Assembly: GCA_964020085.1 (NCBI GenBank)
Contig: OZ026599.1
Coordinates: 38,378,437 to 38,442,436, forward strand
From: Micromussa lordhowensis
Taxonomy: Eukaryota > Cnidaria > Anthozoa > Scleractinia > Lobophylliidae
Length of the DNA: 64,000 bases
Direction of reading: 5' to 3'
Shown here: in pieces, positions 1 to 15,847 of the stretch
Layout: every line of letters starts with the position of its first letter
Numbering within the stretch: the stretch's first letter is position 1
Translations under genes and position numbers: made by a program
The notes under the pieces: generated by a model
Told to the model about the DNA's origin: nothing
The model's database searches: none
What the model saw: only the letters and a program-made list of their open reading frames with translations

Positions 1-2224
1 GGAAGCTCGCCAGGTCAGTGGTCGGAACTTTGTTACAGAAATAAATCTGCCCAAGTTGTGAATCTCCACTTTGGGATAAGAACCATAAACCAGACCAGAC
101 AAATAAAACAGCTTTGCTCCCTAAAAGACACAAAAAATATTTATGATAATAAAAAAAAATGATGAGGATGTAAGTATTAAATTTACATGCCGGGTTTTAT
201 GAAAACGCATTCAAAAATTGGGCAAAACCAGTGCTAGTGCCAAGTTTCAGGCTAGCTTGGGTCTCTTAAACCCAAGGGGGGCTCCATCAAGGAAGCATAG
301 AGGGCAGGACCTGGGCTACTGGCCATTACCAGGTTGGGCCTGGATGGTTTAATCCCTGGGAGTGGGGTGGGTGAAAGCAGTGTCTAACAACTGAAACCAT
401 TGGCTTGGCTGCAGTGTGTAGGGGTGAGAAGCGATGCTGAGCCAAGCCAGCTACATACAAGCAAGGTGGATGTTTATGCTGTGCAGTGACAGGTTCTACT
501 TTGATTAATTGATTGAAGAAGTGCTCCATTTCCAGGAAAAGATGCGGGGTTAGTGCTTAAGTACTGACACGGTTTTCATAAATCTGGTCACACATGTTAA
601 TAATAAAAATAATAGGAAAACAACACAAATTAAACTCATTTTAATAACCTGATAAACTTCTGTCCAAAACCTAGTTTTAAGCTTTTTCTTGGTCTTTTTC
701 AGAGCTTTGTTATTCTTCAACAGATCAAGATGGGTTAAGACTCCCATAATCTTGGGAAAGCCATGGACTTGACAGATGTTCAAGAATTCAAAAATTTCCA
801 TCTCAAAACCAAAGCTGGCATCAATCAGTAGAAGAACCTGAAATAAAAATCCATACATGTCAGGAAAATCAATAATGATAAGCTTAGAAAATCTGGCTAT
901 ATAGGGCTGTAAATTTAAAAAGAAAATGATAATCAATTTTTTTATGCTTACCAGATCAGCAATTTTAGCCACATCAATCATAGAGTTAATGTCATTGTTA
1001 CACTCAAGCAAAGTCAGTCTTCTTTTCTTCCCTGATGAGATAATCGATAAGAATTTAAATCTTGTGATACATGTACACAGAGAAATGCTACAAAATGGTT
1101 GCCACAAATCATGACATCAGCTGGAAAGCCTAACAGAAACCTGGACAATAACATCAATTACTTACAGAGTCATAACCAGTATGAGGCAAACTGAGGCACT
1201 TGCCTGAGTTATATTTTGCTTTTGTTTTGGAGGGGGAAACTTAAACAATGCTCAACAGCCTGAGGAAAATTTCAACACGGATGTTGTCTCTGTCGTTATA
1301 TTTTCTGGCTACAGCCCTGACTTACCTGTACAAGTTATGCTTAAACAATATTGAAATCCTTGCGGTTTCCCTGGCTGTTTAATTTGTGGTTTTTAATTTT
1401 GAAGAAAAGGTGACAACAACATACATGTACATGGACACTGTATAGTCAATATGTGGGTCTTGCATCAGTTTGTTTATTCTACACAAAAAGGTAACTTTAT
1501 CATTCTTCACATACTATACAGTGTAGAAACCGGCTAACGTAGACGTATCCTCCCCCTCCCGGCTGTTGCCTGTATCCTTCAAAAAAATACGTCTGTATTC
1601 GTAACCTAACAGTGTGGATGCATACAGATTGCTGACTTGCAAGATCTTGTGAGGGGCAGTTGCTAAGTTCCAGTGAAGAATAAAACGGTACAGTGGACAA
1701 ATATGAATAAAATAAACACAACTTCGTACTGCTAACAAAGTTAACCACAAAATTCTCAAAAAAGAATATAACATGTCGATGTTATGGGCATCAACAACAA
1801 CATCAGCACCAATGTGTCCAACACATTGATCCACAATGCTGAGTAAATTGTTTTACTGACCTGAGACAATGGTGATGGGACCTTTAACATCAGACAGCTG
1901 TTGACGGGTGAAATTCTTCAGTAATGAGTTGATAAGAGTCGTTTTACCCACTTTAGGTGGTCCCACCACTGCTATGATGTAAGGTGGAGGTTCTAACGGT
2001 GTCCGATCGACAACTGGTTCATGATGTCGCTTGGTTTCAACATCTTGTTTTCGACGAAATTGCCTTGCTGCTTTGACAGCCGACTTAAACGAGAAAGCCT
2101 TGGGATTTCTTTGGGCACTAGCATCCTCTGGCAAGTGTTTCCTGTTTTTCTTTCGATCAGCTTTCGGACCAGCCTGTCTTTTTCTATGCGACTTTGCTGG
2201 AGCGCTTTCATCGGTATCCGCCAT
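1..2224 (-). CDS. BMS1: BMS1 ribosome biogenesis GTPase, 5' part (partial)
   Basis: Bms1 is the nucleolar GTPase of the small-subunit processome that acts with Rcl1 in 18S rRNA maturation. Four exons are readable on the minus strand: 2224-1861, 1031-952, 837-649 and 120 to the left edge, all with GT-AG introns and matching phases. The first ATG (2224-2222) opens MADTDESAPAK, followed by a Lys/Arg-rich stretch (HRKRQAGPKADRKKNRK) that looks like a nucleolar signal. The P-loop VGPPKVGKTT lies at the end of exon 1. Exon 2 continues GKKRRLTLLEC, exon 3 carries LLIDASFGFEME and GVLTHLD (G4-like), and exon 4 reads GAKLFYLSGLVYG and then IHNLGRFISV. These match animal BMS1 closely in order and spacing. 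The remaining two thirds or more of the protein lie beyond position 1. The gene is divergent from POLR2H. Confidence 0.93.
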
Positions 2225-4798
<2,574 letters not shown>

Positions 4799-7700
4799 CA
4801 ACAAGGTCTCTTACTCGGATCAGGAACACCAGTAGCCGCAGTTGAAATGAGCAAAGAAGAAGAACTTTCAATAATATTGCTCTCTACTCCTGTGTAATAA
4901 CAATTCACTATCATTAGTTTATTAATACTCACTAGTTTAAGTGCCCCGAAAGACAAAGCTGTTATTATATTTCATTGTTGAGCATTCCAGTGGGAGCCTG
5001 TGCACTACATTTCTGGACATTTGGCACATGCGTCAGTTTCCATTACATTTTAGCAGTTTGTATCCGTGCAATCATGATGAATTTTAATTCCCTTGAAAAT
5101 GTCAGAGTTTTGCATTGCTCTAATGCAAACAACTTAACTTTCGACTATTTGTTAGATTTTGATTAAATGATTGATGGTACCAAAGGCCAACCAACTTGTT
5201 GATTGTACATGTAGCTCATCCTTGTTTGTATTTCCAACAAATTTGAAGTGACTTGGATTGTTTTTGTAAAATGATGATGACCAGGGTGACATGTGAAGTA
5301 GTAACATAAAATGTTATAAAAGGGTGTACTAGATGTAACTTGGGGAAATCTTACAGTAGGCTTCTCGCTGTTAATGGAAGGACTATGATCTAGGTAAAAA
5401 CAGCCCTGACAAGAAGATCAACTGGTGTAACACTGCATGGTTTTTTAAAACGTTGTGTTATTGTACTAATAAATAAGCCATCTGATTCAGTTTGCTAATA
5501 AAATATTCTTGTAACTTTTCTAGGAAAACCTACGATTCAACAAACAGAGAAGCATAGGCATGTGCTAGTTCATGTGGTAGTTCATATCTCCATTGGGTGA
5601 ACAAATAGGAATTTACTTTCAGAGTATGAAACTCAGAAGTCTTGAAAATAAAATTAATTTTGACCCAGTGCTAGGAATGGGTACAATGCAGCCTGTCGGC
5701 ATGTTAATCATTCTGGTTGAATCTATGCATTTTTCATGTCAGGAAAAAGCTTTTTAGCGCACAGATTGGCGCCAGATATTAATTTGCTATGCACCGTTGT
5801 GCTTCCCTATGAACAAAAATTCTTTTCGCTGCTTTTCATTGCACAAAAGTTATAAGCGCCTTTATAAAGCACGACTTCCAACAGCGACACGAACTTTAAA
5901 ACTCCGCGGATAGTGACAACATCGGACTGGGTCGAGCCATTTTTAAGCTGTTACAGGCCAATCAAATTAGCAGACAACACAAACAACGATTTCTGTGACT
6001 TCTGTGTATTGCACTCACCGCCATTAAAGTTGGTAAGTTAATCACTACAAAGAAAAGTAAACGAACGTAACAAACAAACTGTGGATAAAGCTGGAAACAT
6101 TGAAGCTTTTTACGGACTTTTTAAAAGTGACAAAACCCAACTCGATTTTAAAGCCGGAATTTCCTGAGATTTCTAATAATATAATCTACTGATAATATAT
6201 CGGATAAATACTTATTCTTTGTTTAAAATTGTACACACGTACAACTCTAAGAACAAGCCACTTACTTTTCAACATTGCAAAAACGATTACCCAGTAAATG
6301 TTATCAAAGCTTACTCATGGTTTATAATGACAGTTACCAGTGTAATTCACACGACCACATTGATCTTGTTACATTTTACAAACGTTTTATACTTTTTTAT
6401 AACATAGATAGGACACTGCGCGCGCTCTGATTGGTCAAAAGCTCACGTTTTATCAGAGTATAAATCATTGAAAAGCGTGTTTTATTGTTTTGCGCGCGTA
6501 AAATCTATATCATAAAGCAAATGAAGAAGCCTAATCCGTGTATTACACTGTGATAAAACACTCCGGACATTTAAGAACACTCGAGAGAAATGTAGAAAAC
6601 ACTCGCCTGCGGCTCGTGTTTTCTACATTTCCCTCGAGTTCTCAAATGCCCGTCGTAGTTGAGTAGCTTGAAACAGCATGAGACAAAAGTTTGCTTTTCT
6701 TGTCCGGTTCTTCTCGTTAAACGCAGCAAAAAAGGAACTAGAGGCCCTGGGGAAGACAATGGTAAGTGCATTCCAAGTCGAAGACTGCCTCTGTTTCAAA
6801 ACAAGGCCCAGTTAGTCAGTAGAACCTTTCATATGATAGATTTGATTTCCATGAAAATAAAAATGCAATTGAAACTCAATTTCAGATAAGAGGTTTCACA
6901 CCAATTTCATTTTCAAGACATGTTAATTCCAATTCGGAATTCGACCGAGTGACAAGTGATTTATTGCACCGATTACATAGAAATAACTTTGTTTACAACA
7001 TGTACAATAATCTGAAGGCCGTTAATTTTTCCTAATGCCATCTCTGAGAATTGGACTTAACAATAAGACAGAATCTCGAGCAGATGATTTTCGTTCGCCT
7101 GTCGCCTGTCTCATGTAAAATATTTACATTTTTCTGAGCATAAATAATAATAAAATCAAATAAAAATGTTATTCTAAAAGCCACTTGTCCGAATTTTGTA
7201 CTTCAGTGCACTCAAGGAAGTGATTGCACTTAATTCAGAACCGGAAAAACTCGTCAAAGCTCCGGAGAAATCCCAAAATATTTTTCTTCCACTCCGTACA
7301 CGAATTCGAATCACACCACAGTGATTGCCCAAAGACGAATAAACATATGGTACCAACTGTTTATTTTTTCATCTACTTTTTATCTAATTTTTTTCTCGTT
7401 ATTTTTTTCGCCACAATTAGTTCGGCGACATATATTATTTGCCCATGCTCAAACGGCATTTTCAGGTGCCATATTATATCGTTATGTGGGCCTTTCTCAT
7501 TTAGCAGGCATGTTGAATGTTCTGTGTGTACTTATCAAGGCATTAAATGTGATAGTTGTTGGTTGCCTTGGTCTCGGTTAGCTTAAGATTCGCCAATATC
7601 ATAGGGTATATTTGCTTTCCGTGTTTACAGTTCTAGATTAACCTTGCTGTGCGCTACTCTGAAGTGACAGATTTCCATAACAGTTAAATAAAAAAAGTCA

Positions 7701-7948
7701 ACATCCTTGTATCACGCCAAATGACACCGAAAGTTCTTCGCTAATGAAAAATAGAGAAATGAATGACCGGACGCGATTTAAAAAAAATGATTGGTTTTAA
7801 ACTTTCATAACAAAATATTAATTGCACTTTGCCCAAAATTGTTTCTTTGAGGCTCTTGAGTAATTTCCGAAAGGCTCCACAAATTTACATCTGGGTTAAA
7901 AGTTCTGCAACTCTGTGTCCTGTAGAGTTTTTTACTTTTCTGTCTGCA
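4799..7948. other. Intergenic region between POLR2H and the first DUF885 gene
   Basis: The first 700 bp is the POLR2H 3' UTR with its poly(A) signals. Beyond that there is no ORF with recognisable protein similarity. About 6405-6660 holds a fold-back repeat (listed separately). The last few hundred bases should contain the promoter and 5' UTR of the DUF885 gene. The open frame upstream of 7949 contains no ATG. Confidence 0.6.
6545..6662. mobile_element. Fold-back MITE hairpin
   Basis: Left arm (about 6565-6612) reads GACATTTAAGAACACTCGAG and continues through GAAATGTAGAAAACAC. The right arm repeats it inverted (GTGTTTTCTACATTTC, CTCGAG, TTCTCAAATG). The centre is CTCGCCTGCGGCTCG. The same hairpin occurs at 38240-38332 in the opposite orientation, so this is a dispersed family. 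Confidence 0.75.
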
Positions 7949-10900
7949 ATGGCGCTGTTGTATAAAGAAGTTGGCATAACAAGGAGACGGACAAGATGTG
8001 AATCAGTTGTTGTGGGTGGCTTGGTTGCTGGTGGAATAGCTTGCCTCGTAGCAGGAATTGTGCTGATGATCCAAGCAAACACAATAAAAACCAGCGAGCA
8101 ATGTCAACCGCAGAAATATACACGAGCAATTAACAGTGGCTGTAGATACTCAACAGAAGCGAGAAGTTCTGGGTTGGAGAAGTTCTTGTTCCGAGCTCAG
8201 GAAAGGTTTTATGAGTTATTACCCCACAAAATCGCCTTTAAACCAGGCGTGACGTCAAACGAGATCCGGCTGCGTTATAAAAGCTACGATTCAACGCCAA
8301 CGCAAATAAAATTCGTTACGGATGAGATTGCTAAGCTGACGAAAAGACTTGAAAGCATGAAGATCACAGACAACAAACTGACATTAAGAGAAAAGCGGGC
8401 AAAAGCGCAGCTCTCTCATTGGATGAGGCACGTGTTTCCATACGGCGTACCTTTCGCGTACGATTATTACTCTGGAGATTGGCTCATGGGACCCAATATT
8501 TTCTGTTGGTCATCGATTTGTTTCTTGCCGATGGATGTTGGTAAAGCGTTATGGCATTTTCAGCCGTCATCTGTGAGTGAAATGGAGACGTTAAGGAATA
8601 AATTGTTGGAAATAAACCACACATTTACTCAGTTTGTGGAAAACATGAAGATAGGCGTGGCTGCTGGAATGGTTCGTACTGTAGAAGAGTGCAAAGCTGG
8701 CCTTGATGGTTTCAGGGGAGCCTTCAGAGATGTCGATGTTAACGGCCCAGTAGGTAAGGAAATAAATATCGTTTATTGCCTAGTTATCCAATAGAAGGTT
8801 AGTTATCAAAATTTATTTTGAACAAAATGGATTCTTTTAGGACAATCTGTTATCAGAACTGATACAGAATTTTCCGATAATTTTATAAAACGATAATTGT
8901 GGCAATTTATTTGCGTTGTGGACAATTAAAAATTAGGAGCTGTTATCCTCAGAACGAAACGCAAATATTTGCCTTTTCACACATTGGACGACATTTTCTT
9001 TTAAAAACCAATCAACCTGCAAAATCCCGGCAAGGCAAACCCATTTGTAACAGGTGATTCGAAGATTATTGAAGCCAGAATTAAAATCTTCTAGCCCTTT
9101 TCAAAACGAGGCTAAAGCTCTGATTCTCGAACAAACTGCTGCGAGGGCACATTTTCAAATAATGCTGTTTCAAATACTGTACTTTATTCACTAAAAGTTA
9201 GCAAATTAAGTTTATATATAAACAGACTGCGCCTCATCTACTCGAGTCTGCAGGCTAAATACAGTAAAGGAAAAGATTGAATGAATTGCTGATTAGCCCT
9301 TGAAATATCATCAGCTTTTTGTTCTCATTTCAGTCAACAGTATATAATCTCTCGCAGACTGATGATATTTTCAGTACTTAGTTTTCTTTGTGTCTTTCTA
9401 ATTTCACTCAAAAGCGTTTAGAATATAAGTTGCCAGCAAAGTTTCTAACATGATAAAATAGGCAGTGTTGGGTAGAGAAGAAGCTGGCCTGTGCAATGTT
9501 TGTCACGAAACTACTTCACAACGGAAACGAGAATAAGTTTCATTAACAAACTATAACATTTGAACAAGGATTATGAGAATCAGAAAACATGTATTAAAAT
9601 TTAATCTGCTTGTGAAATAAATAGGATATTTACTGAAATGAAAAACTATATATTATAACTAAAAAATACAATATGAAGGAAAAACTTGAAAGCATAATTT
9701 TGAGCAGCTGCTTAGCTTTATAACTATTCGATTGGCACTTTTTTGACAAACAATTTTTATATAAAATAATAAAGCAATAGATCATGTCATAAATTTGTTT
9801 TATTTTTGTTATGATAGTGTTATGATAGTGAAATTCAACAAGCTCTGATTATTAAATATGATCTAAACAACAGGAAAAATTCACGGACAGATGGTACAAA
9901 AAAAATCAACATTACAAATGGAAATTGACTTCGTAGAGTATAAGCTTTCCGCGTTGCTTGAGTGTTCCAATACAATAGTAACCTCTGCAGATTTGCGCGC
10001 CGAAAATTTCATTTTTCCTATTATCTCAGATGTTTTCGATTTATTATAGAACTGAGAGACTTTTATAGTTCACTAAAATTTCCTGGTGATAATTAAATAT
10101 ATAGGTCAGAATTACCAGAAACAAGCTTCGAATTTGATTAGTTTTACAACAAAAGAATATTACATTTAATTGGTTTTTGGGAAGTAAAATTTGCATTTGT
10201 TTGCTTTTGAGAAGTAAGAAATACTCTTTGAATTGATTATCAGGGAAGCTAACATAAACCAGCTCTGTTTGAACAATACCGTATAATAAGTAATCGCTAT
10301 GCTGAATAATCTCATTATCCAACGATGCTGGTGATGATTTTTTTGTAATAACTTCATTTATTATATGGAGGAGAGTGTTTACTGGGAACTAAACCACTCG
10401 TAGATTCCATACGCCACTTCATCCGGGACCCGAGTGGCGTATTTTCCGTATGTCATCTTTGTGAGTGTCGTATCGTTAAATGACGTCACGATTCCCGCCT
10501 TTTGTTTTATATTTATGCTTTTGTTTTATGTTTTATATTTAGTCTCCATATAATAAAAAGAACATTACACGTTGGCTCGAAGATATGAATTTTATGTTCT
10601 CGTGTGCAAGAACAATATCTCACTCGTTCGCTTCGCTCACTCGTGAGATATTGTTCTTGCCACTCGAACATAAAATTCATATCTTCTCGCCACCGTGTAA
10701 TATCCTCTATATACGCTGTTCTTGGTTTACCAGTTGATTTCACGAGCATAAACATACCTTTCCCGACTAACGTGTGTGGTATTTGGATTGCTAGGAATCC
10801 TCGACGCCACCTACATGAAGGCAATTCTAGTTGATGGATTTCTGTCCAAGATGAAGAAAAACGAATTGGATTTGTGGAAAGTTAAACACGGGAGATCAGT

Positions 10901-13900
10901 TAACGAGTCATTACGACAGTTTGTTATTGAGTATGTGGGTGAGCCAATTCAGCGCGCGTTAAGGTGAGATAACAAATGATTAACTGACTTGAACCCAGGT
11001 CGTTCAGTCCGTGGGTGGTCGGGTATCATCGACTCAGAAAAGAACTGGTGTTGATAAAGACTTTGGTCAACAATTTCATAGTTGGGGCTTCGATTTGAAG
11101 ATGCCTTCCTCTCAGGTTATCCAAACGTTAGTCAACAACAACATTTGTTTTGAGGACTGCCCCTCGAATTGCGGACGATAACTTGTACTTGATGCACTTT
11201 GTATTTTTTAACTTAATTCTCTAAATTAACTTCTGAAAACATGTATTAACCGAAATATTGAAACAATAAAACTATTACCAATTTGTATTCAAGCAACTTG
11301 GTGTGTCAAGGCGATGAAATTACCCAGGCAGGCCCAGGGAGGCCTTGGCAAGCTATTACAGTTTTTCCATATCCAATTGTAGCCTGAACCCGACATTCAA
11401 CCTCGATCCCAGGCTCTCTTTCTTTAACGACAAGGGAGGCAAAGGAGAGAGAGAACCTGGGATCGAGGTTGTCCGACAGCACGTGGTTTGAGTGACAGTT
11501 AATCATTTATTTCAAATCCAAGGTATATCGAAAAGGAACATTTGCAGTACTGTGCCCCGAGTGAACTGTCCAGCGGCTTGGCAAGCTTACCTCTTGACTT
11601 CATTTACATCAACGGAACGAAAACCAATAAAACGACAACGAAGACTCTCCCCACTGGTGAGAAACTTAACGGGAAAGCCACCTATCTTAAGCTTCTGCAG
11701 TACTTCACTACTACTGAAAAAACACCTGATGAAATCTATGAGCTTGGTTGGTCAATTATAAATCGAAATTACCCAGAGGTAAGACTGTAGTTTTGTTCTG
11801 AAAGGCGTTCAGAGTTTTCAGTACTAAACGGGATATTCCCAACCGAAATTTCAAAGAAGTGATCCTTGTGCTTAAGGACGATGTCTTTTGTCATGCATTA
11901 CAGTGCAGTTTTAAATAACCTGAGCTGTTTCGTTTGCATTCAATTACAAGCGGTGTGACAGCGAGGCAGCGTGGCCGAGTAGTTAGTTAGTTGAAATCTG
12001 GAGGTCGCGGGCTCAAGTCGCGCTCTGACTACTTAGCTGGGGTTGTTTCTTGGTAGACTCTAGTTCAACTCTCGGTCATGCTTGTAAATAGCCAGTTGGT
12101 CTGCCTCCCTCCAGTTGGGATTTTTAAGCTTATTATCTTTAGTTGATATATTTGTTTCCTTCAGTTTAAGTGGCATGCCTGTGAACTAGCTAGGTGCAGC
12201 TAAGAGCATTGACCCGCACTATAAACAACACCATTTGAATATTTTTTGACTATTTTTTGAACGAAACATATGCGAGTGGCATCTGACGGCGCGCTGAAGA
12301 TAAGGGGCAAATTAGTCTGGACTTCGTCCGCTATGTCGTGTCCGGTCTTCATCTCAAACAGCAGCTGGCAATCAAGCCAAGAGACCAAACCGAGAAGCCT
12401 CTGTCTGTTTTCATGCGGCCTTTTTTTTTATCAGGCGAGGTTTTTTTATCAATCGAGAAAACCTTCAGCTACTCGGGTTGGATTTTGACTAAGTATAATT
12501 TTATTTTTTCTTCGAGGTTCTAAACTTGGTACGAAATGTGACAAAGGAGGATGACACACAGAAAGCAAAAGACACGTTTATTAAAATATTGAACAGATCG
12601 GAAATGTTTTACAACAGGCAAGACATTCCAAAAAACGAATCTAGCCCAGCTGCGCACAAACTATGTAGCTCAATCCATGGAGCAAAAAGCTTCTGTCCAG
12701 TGCGCTGGAATGCCATGCAAAACTGGTTTGCGCATGCTCGAGAGGTAAGTTCTAAAGAAGATCCTCAGTGGATAAGATACCTTAGGGTTTAAGGGTTTAG
12801 CTATATTTACTAAGATAAATTGGTGATGGATTTTTAACTTGGTAGATGTTCATCAGATTCAAGTATTGCTGACTGAATTGTAAACTTTTCAGTTTGTTGA
12901 GAAACTAGGAATTTTCTAGTATCGCAGCAGAAACACACAGATCTTTTAAGGCAGTACCAGAATCAGGCGGAAAAATCACCACGTTGTTCATTTCGTAAAA
13001 GAAGTTAAAAAGTTCTCTGGTTGAAAAGATTTGCAATCATAAGCTTTTGGCTATCATTCTAAAGTCATATTCGTTTCAGGCTATATAACAATTATTCCAT
13101 GAGCCCGAGTTGGATATGAAGTGATAAAATAACCAACGAGAACGTAGCGCGAGTTGGTTATAATCACTTCATATCCAACAAGGGCGAATGGAATAATTGT
13201 TTTAGTAAATTCTCAAACCGGGTTTTGCCGCCGATTTTTATTTCGGCCTTTATAGAGGGCTGAAGTTGAAAACTTCGTGCGGAAAATTTTTAAACTTGGC
13301 GCACTATTTTCCATATGACGTAAAAGTCCGACTATTGGCTCATAGTCGGAGTTTTTTAGCCAATCAAAAAGCTAGAAATGCAATAGTCGGAGCTGAGAAT
13401 TTACCAACTGAAGACTGATAGCCGAAAGCTTATGTTTGTAAATCTTTAAACGTTTTTACTTATTTGAAAATATATCTGAACCTGGTTACAGTTCTATTGT
13501 TCGTTTCACCGGCTACTTGACAATATTATGATAATACGAGTCAGGAGAAATCATTCTCATTTTTAATTTCAGATCATGGCAACCCTATATCCGAAGACAA
13601 TCGATTTGTTTCATTTTACTGGCCCATACCAGTCCACGCCAAACTGTCCTGTCGAACTCGTGCCTAATTTCAACCCTTCGTCTGCCGCTCCAACTTTCCA
13701 AGAGAGTGATCCCCAGTGTTCCAGATCTTCTGTCTACAGCATTCCTTTCTTTTTACAAAGACCCGGGCCCAAGAATGAGGAATGGACCATAAACGCACAC
13801 GAGGCCTCGCCTGGACACTACACACAGGTTGGTCTATCAAGGGTCGCGAACAGCACGAACAACAACAATATCTTTATTTCCTCATAAAAAATATGAAAGG

Positions 13901-15847
13901 TGTGTGCGTTGTTTGTAAAAGTAGCATTTTATTTGATTACAGAGTCAAGGTTATGTGGAGCATTTCCAAGACAGCTGCAGGGATCCAATTTCATGGATTC
14001 AACAGAGCACATTTTATTTGGAGTTCTCCGAGGGCTGGGCCCTTTACGCGGAAAATCCGCTGATATCAAAATATACGGACACCTATAAAGATGATCCGCT
14101 GACCAAGTACGGCATGCTCAAATGGCAGGTAAATAAAGCAACTAGAGTTTTAGGTACGTAATGAGGTTATCCACTGTTCCGCGAGAAAATGGTGCCCTTT
14201 ATGCCATGGAATGAGTCAATCAATGTTCAGCCATTCTGAGGGCACGCATGGTTCATAAGCCATGTTTGCAAAAGCTCTACTTCATTCTCAAATGATTCAT
14301 GCACGTCTTCGCTACTTTCAATTAACAAGTAATCCACAAACCGCAGCGCGAGTTGGATATGAGATAGTAGATAGCCAACGAGGCGCGTTTGATATGAGTT
14401 GGCTATAATCATCTCATATCCAACAGGCGCGAGTGGAACAAAAACGCCTCCAAAATATAGAACTACAATAAAAATATATACGCCCTCCAAAATTTCTCTT
14501 AGGCTTACCATACTTGTAGAGCATGAAAAATGGCTCAGATATCATGATGGCTAAGCCAATGAAAACTCTTGACTTGGATTATCCAATAATGATTCAGTTT
14601 TTAATAACACACGGTAGCATATTGCCCATTGTTTCATTAAAAATGGCAAATACAGGAGGTCATTGAATCTCACATTCTCCTCAGATTTGGCGAGCCTTGC
14701 GGTTGGTTGTAGACACCGGATTGCATTTCAAAGGCAAGTCACGTGACTGGGCAAAAAAGCTCTTTGCTGATTACACCTGGGATACGAGTGACAAGGTGGA
14801 GAAAGAGTTGACTCGTTACCAAAGCATCCCGGGACAGGCTGTCACCTACATGCTGGGACAGCTGTCAATCATGGAGTTGAAAAAGGAAGCAGAAAACGCC
14901 CTGGGAGAAAAGTTGAATTTAAAGGATTTTCATTTCCAGGTAGTGTTAATATTTATTATTTTAACAATTTGGGATAATACAAAACCTGTCTTCTTGTTTT
15001 AAAATACTTGAAATCAGATTATCTGTAGTTTTTACAGCCATCAAACCAAATTATCATTCGATGCATTGTTTCCTTTCTTTTCATTGGTCGAGAGCCCACC
15101 ACCTGACTTGCAAATAACTGCCTACAAAAAAAATGGTCTGCGTGCGTAATTATAATACCGTCTTAATGTGTTTTGCTGCGAAATAATATTCTGCACATAC
15201 GTTATTGCAACCATGTTCTTGTGTGAAAAATTGCAGCTCGCTTCCCCGACTGCTCCGAGCTGTCGAGATTGATTTACATAGGAAAAAAAAAACTTAGTGA
15301 TCGAATGATGAAACAGTTATTAAACTCGGTTGTCGCAAAATATCCTGATTGCTCAGAATACTCAAAGATCAATTATTTACCTCAACTTTAGGCTTCGGCA
15401 AATAATAGCTAATAATATAGGCCCTTTGCAGGATCCGGTCACATGGTACGGAATAAATTGACGCAGTGGGACTTCCAAAACAAAGGAACTCGTACCAGTC
15501 CAGCCCGACTTTCCATTGTTTTGGAAGTCCCACTAGCGTCATTTGCGTCCCAGCGTAATTTATTCCGTACCATGTGACCGGATCCTGCAAAGGGCTTATT
15601 GTTAAATATCGTATTGTTTCACTCTTCATAATGAGTTTTTTTTCCTTTATCTTTGTAGGTTCTGAGGCGAGGTCCATCGCCTCTAAATTATCTCAAAGAG
15701 AGCATTCGTAAGTACATAGCATGCGTGAAGGATGCGAACAGTCAACCAGAATGTGAAGATTTTCTACGAGCTCCAAAGAACACAGACAGCATGGTTACCA
15801 AGCAGAATTTACAACAAATGGACCATCACTCCTTCAAAATTTTTTAA
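7949..15847 (+). CDS. Membrane-anchored DUF885 metallopeptidase-like protein, paralog 1
   Basis: Eight coding exons: 7949-8753, 10795-10963, 11523-11778, 12517-12744, 13573-13827, 13943-14128, 14685-14939, 15659-15847. They total 2343 nt, 780 residues, with every phase matching. Residues about 19-43 (SVVVGGLVAGGIACL...) form one hydrophobic segment after a short Arg-rich tail, so a type II signal anchor with an extracellular catalytic part is likely. The DUF885 signature is present: HEASPGH at about 562-568 (exon 5), EGWALYAE with Glu at about 601 (exon 6) and RYQSIPGQAVTYMLG (exon 7). By analogy with HE...H...E zinc peptidases these would be metal ligands and catalytic Glu; activity and substrate are unknown. 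Many Cys residues also suit an extracellular protein. Start chosen as the first ATG in the frame. Paired with the convergent paralog at 18122-27532. Confidence 0.88.
10564..10701. mobile_element. Fold-back MITE hairpin in intron 1 of DUF885 paralog 1
   Basis: The left arm begins ATTACACGTTGGCTCGAAGA and runs through ATGAATTTTATGTTC and CAAGAACAATATCTCAC. The right arm repeats this inverted with a few changes. The loop is CTCGTTCGCTTCGCTCACTC-like. Arms are about 60 bp. Confidence 0.75.
11955..12250 (+). mobile_element. tRNA-derived SINE-like element in intron 3
   Basis: Begins with a tRNA-like head: GCAGCGTGGCCGAGTAGTTA resembles a Pol III A box and GGTCGCGGGCTCAAGTCGCG resembles a B box at the usual spacing. 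It is followed by an unrelated body of about 200 bp. Boundaries are approximate because I found no target duplication. Confidence 0.5.
13087..13200. mobile_element. Fold-back MITE in intron 4 of DUF885 paralog 1
   Basis: Inverted arms ACAATTATTCCAT / ATGGAATAATTGT and GTTGGATATGAAGTGAT / ATCACTTCATATCCAAC, with an inner pair around GCGCGAGTTGGTTATA. A related shorter copy lies at 14342-14440 in intron 6 (GCGCGAGTTGGATATGAGAT and its inverse), so the family inserted in this gene twice. Confidence 0.7.
14342..14440. mobile_element. Second copy of the TTGGATATGA fold-back family, intron 6
   Basis: GCGCGAGTTGGATATGAGAT at the left and ATCTCATATCCAACAGGCGC at the right form the outer arms. The inner GATAGCCAACGAGGCGCG / GAGTTGGCTATAATC repeats the design of the element at 13087-13200. 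Confidence 0.65.
15421..15595. mobile_element. Long hairpin MITE in intron 7 of DUF885 paralog 1
   Basis: GCCCTTTGCAGGATCCGGTC at the left is perfectly inverted at the right end. The complementarity continues through CACATGGTACGGAATAAATT and GTGGGACTTCCAAAAC with one small insertion. The arms are about 60-75 bp and the loop is short. Confidence 0.8.

Noticed and set aside
550..1107. 185-residue minus-strand frame treated as one protein
   Set aside because: It is BMS1 exons 2 and 3 read through the intron between them; splice sites at 952 and 837 separate the true parts.
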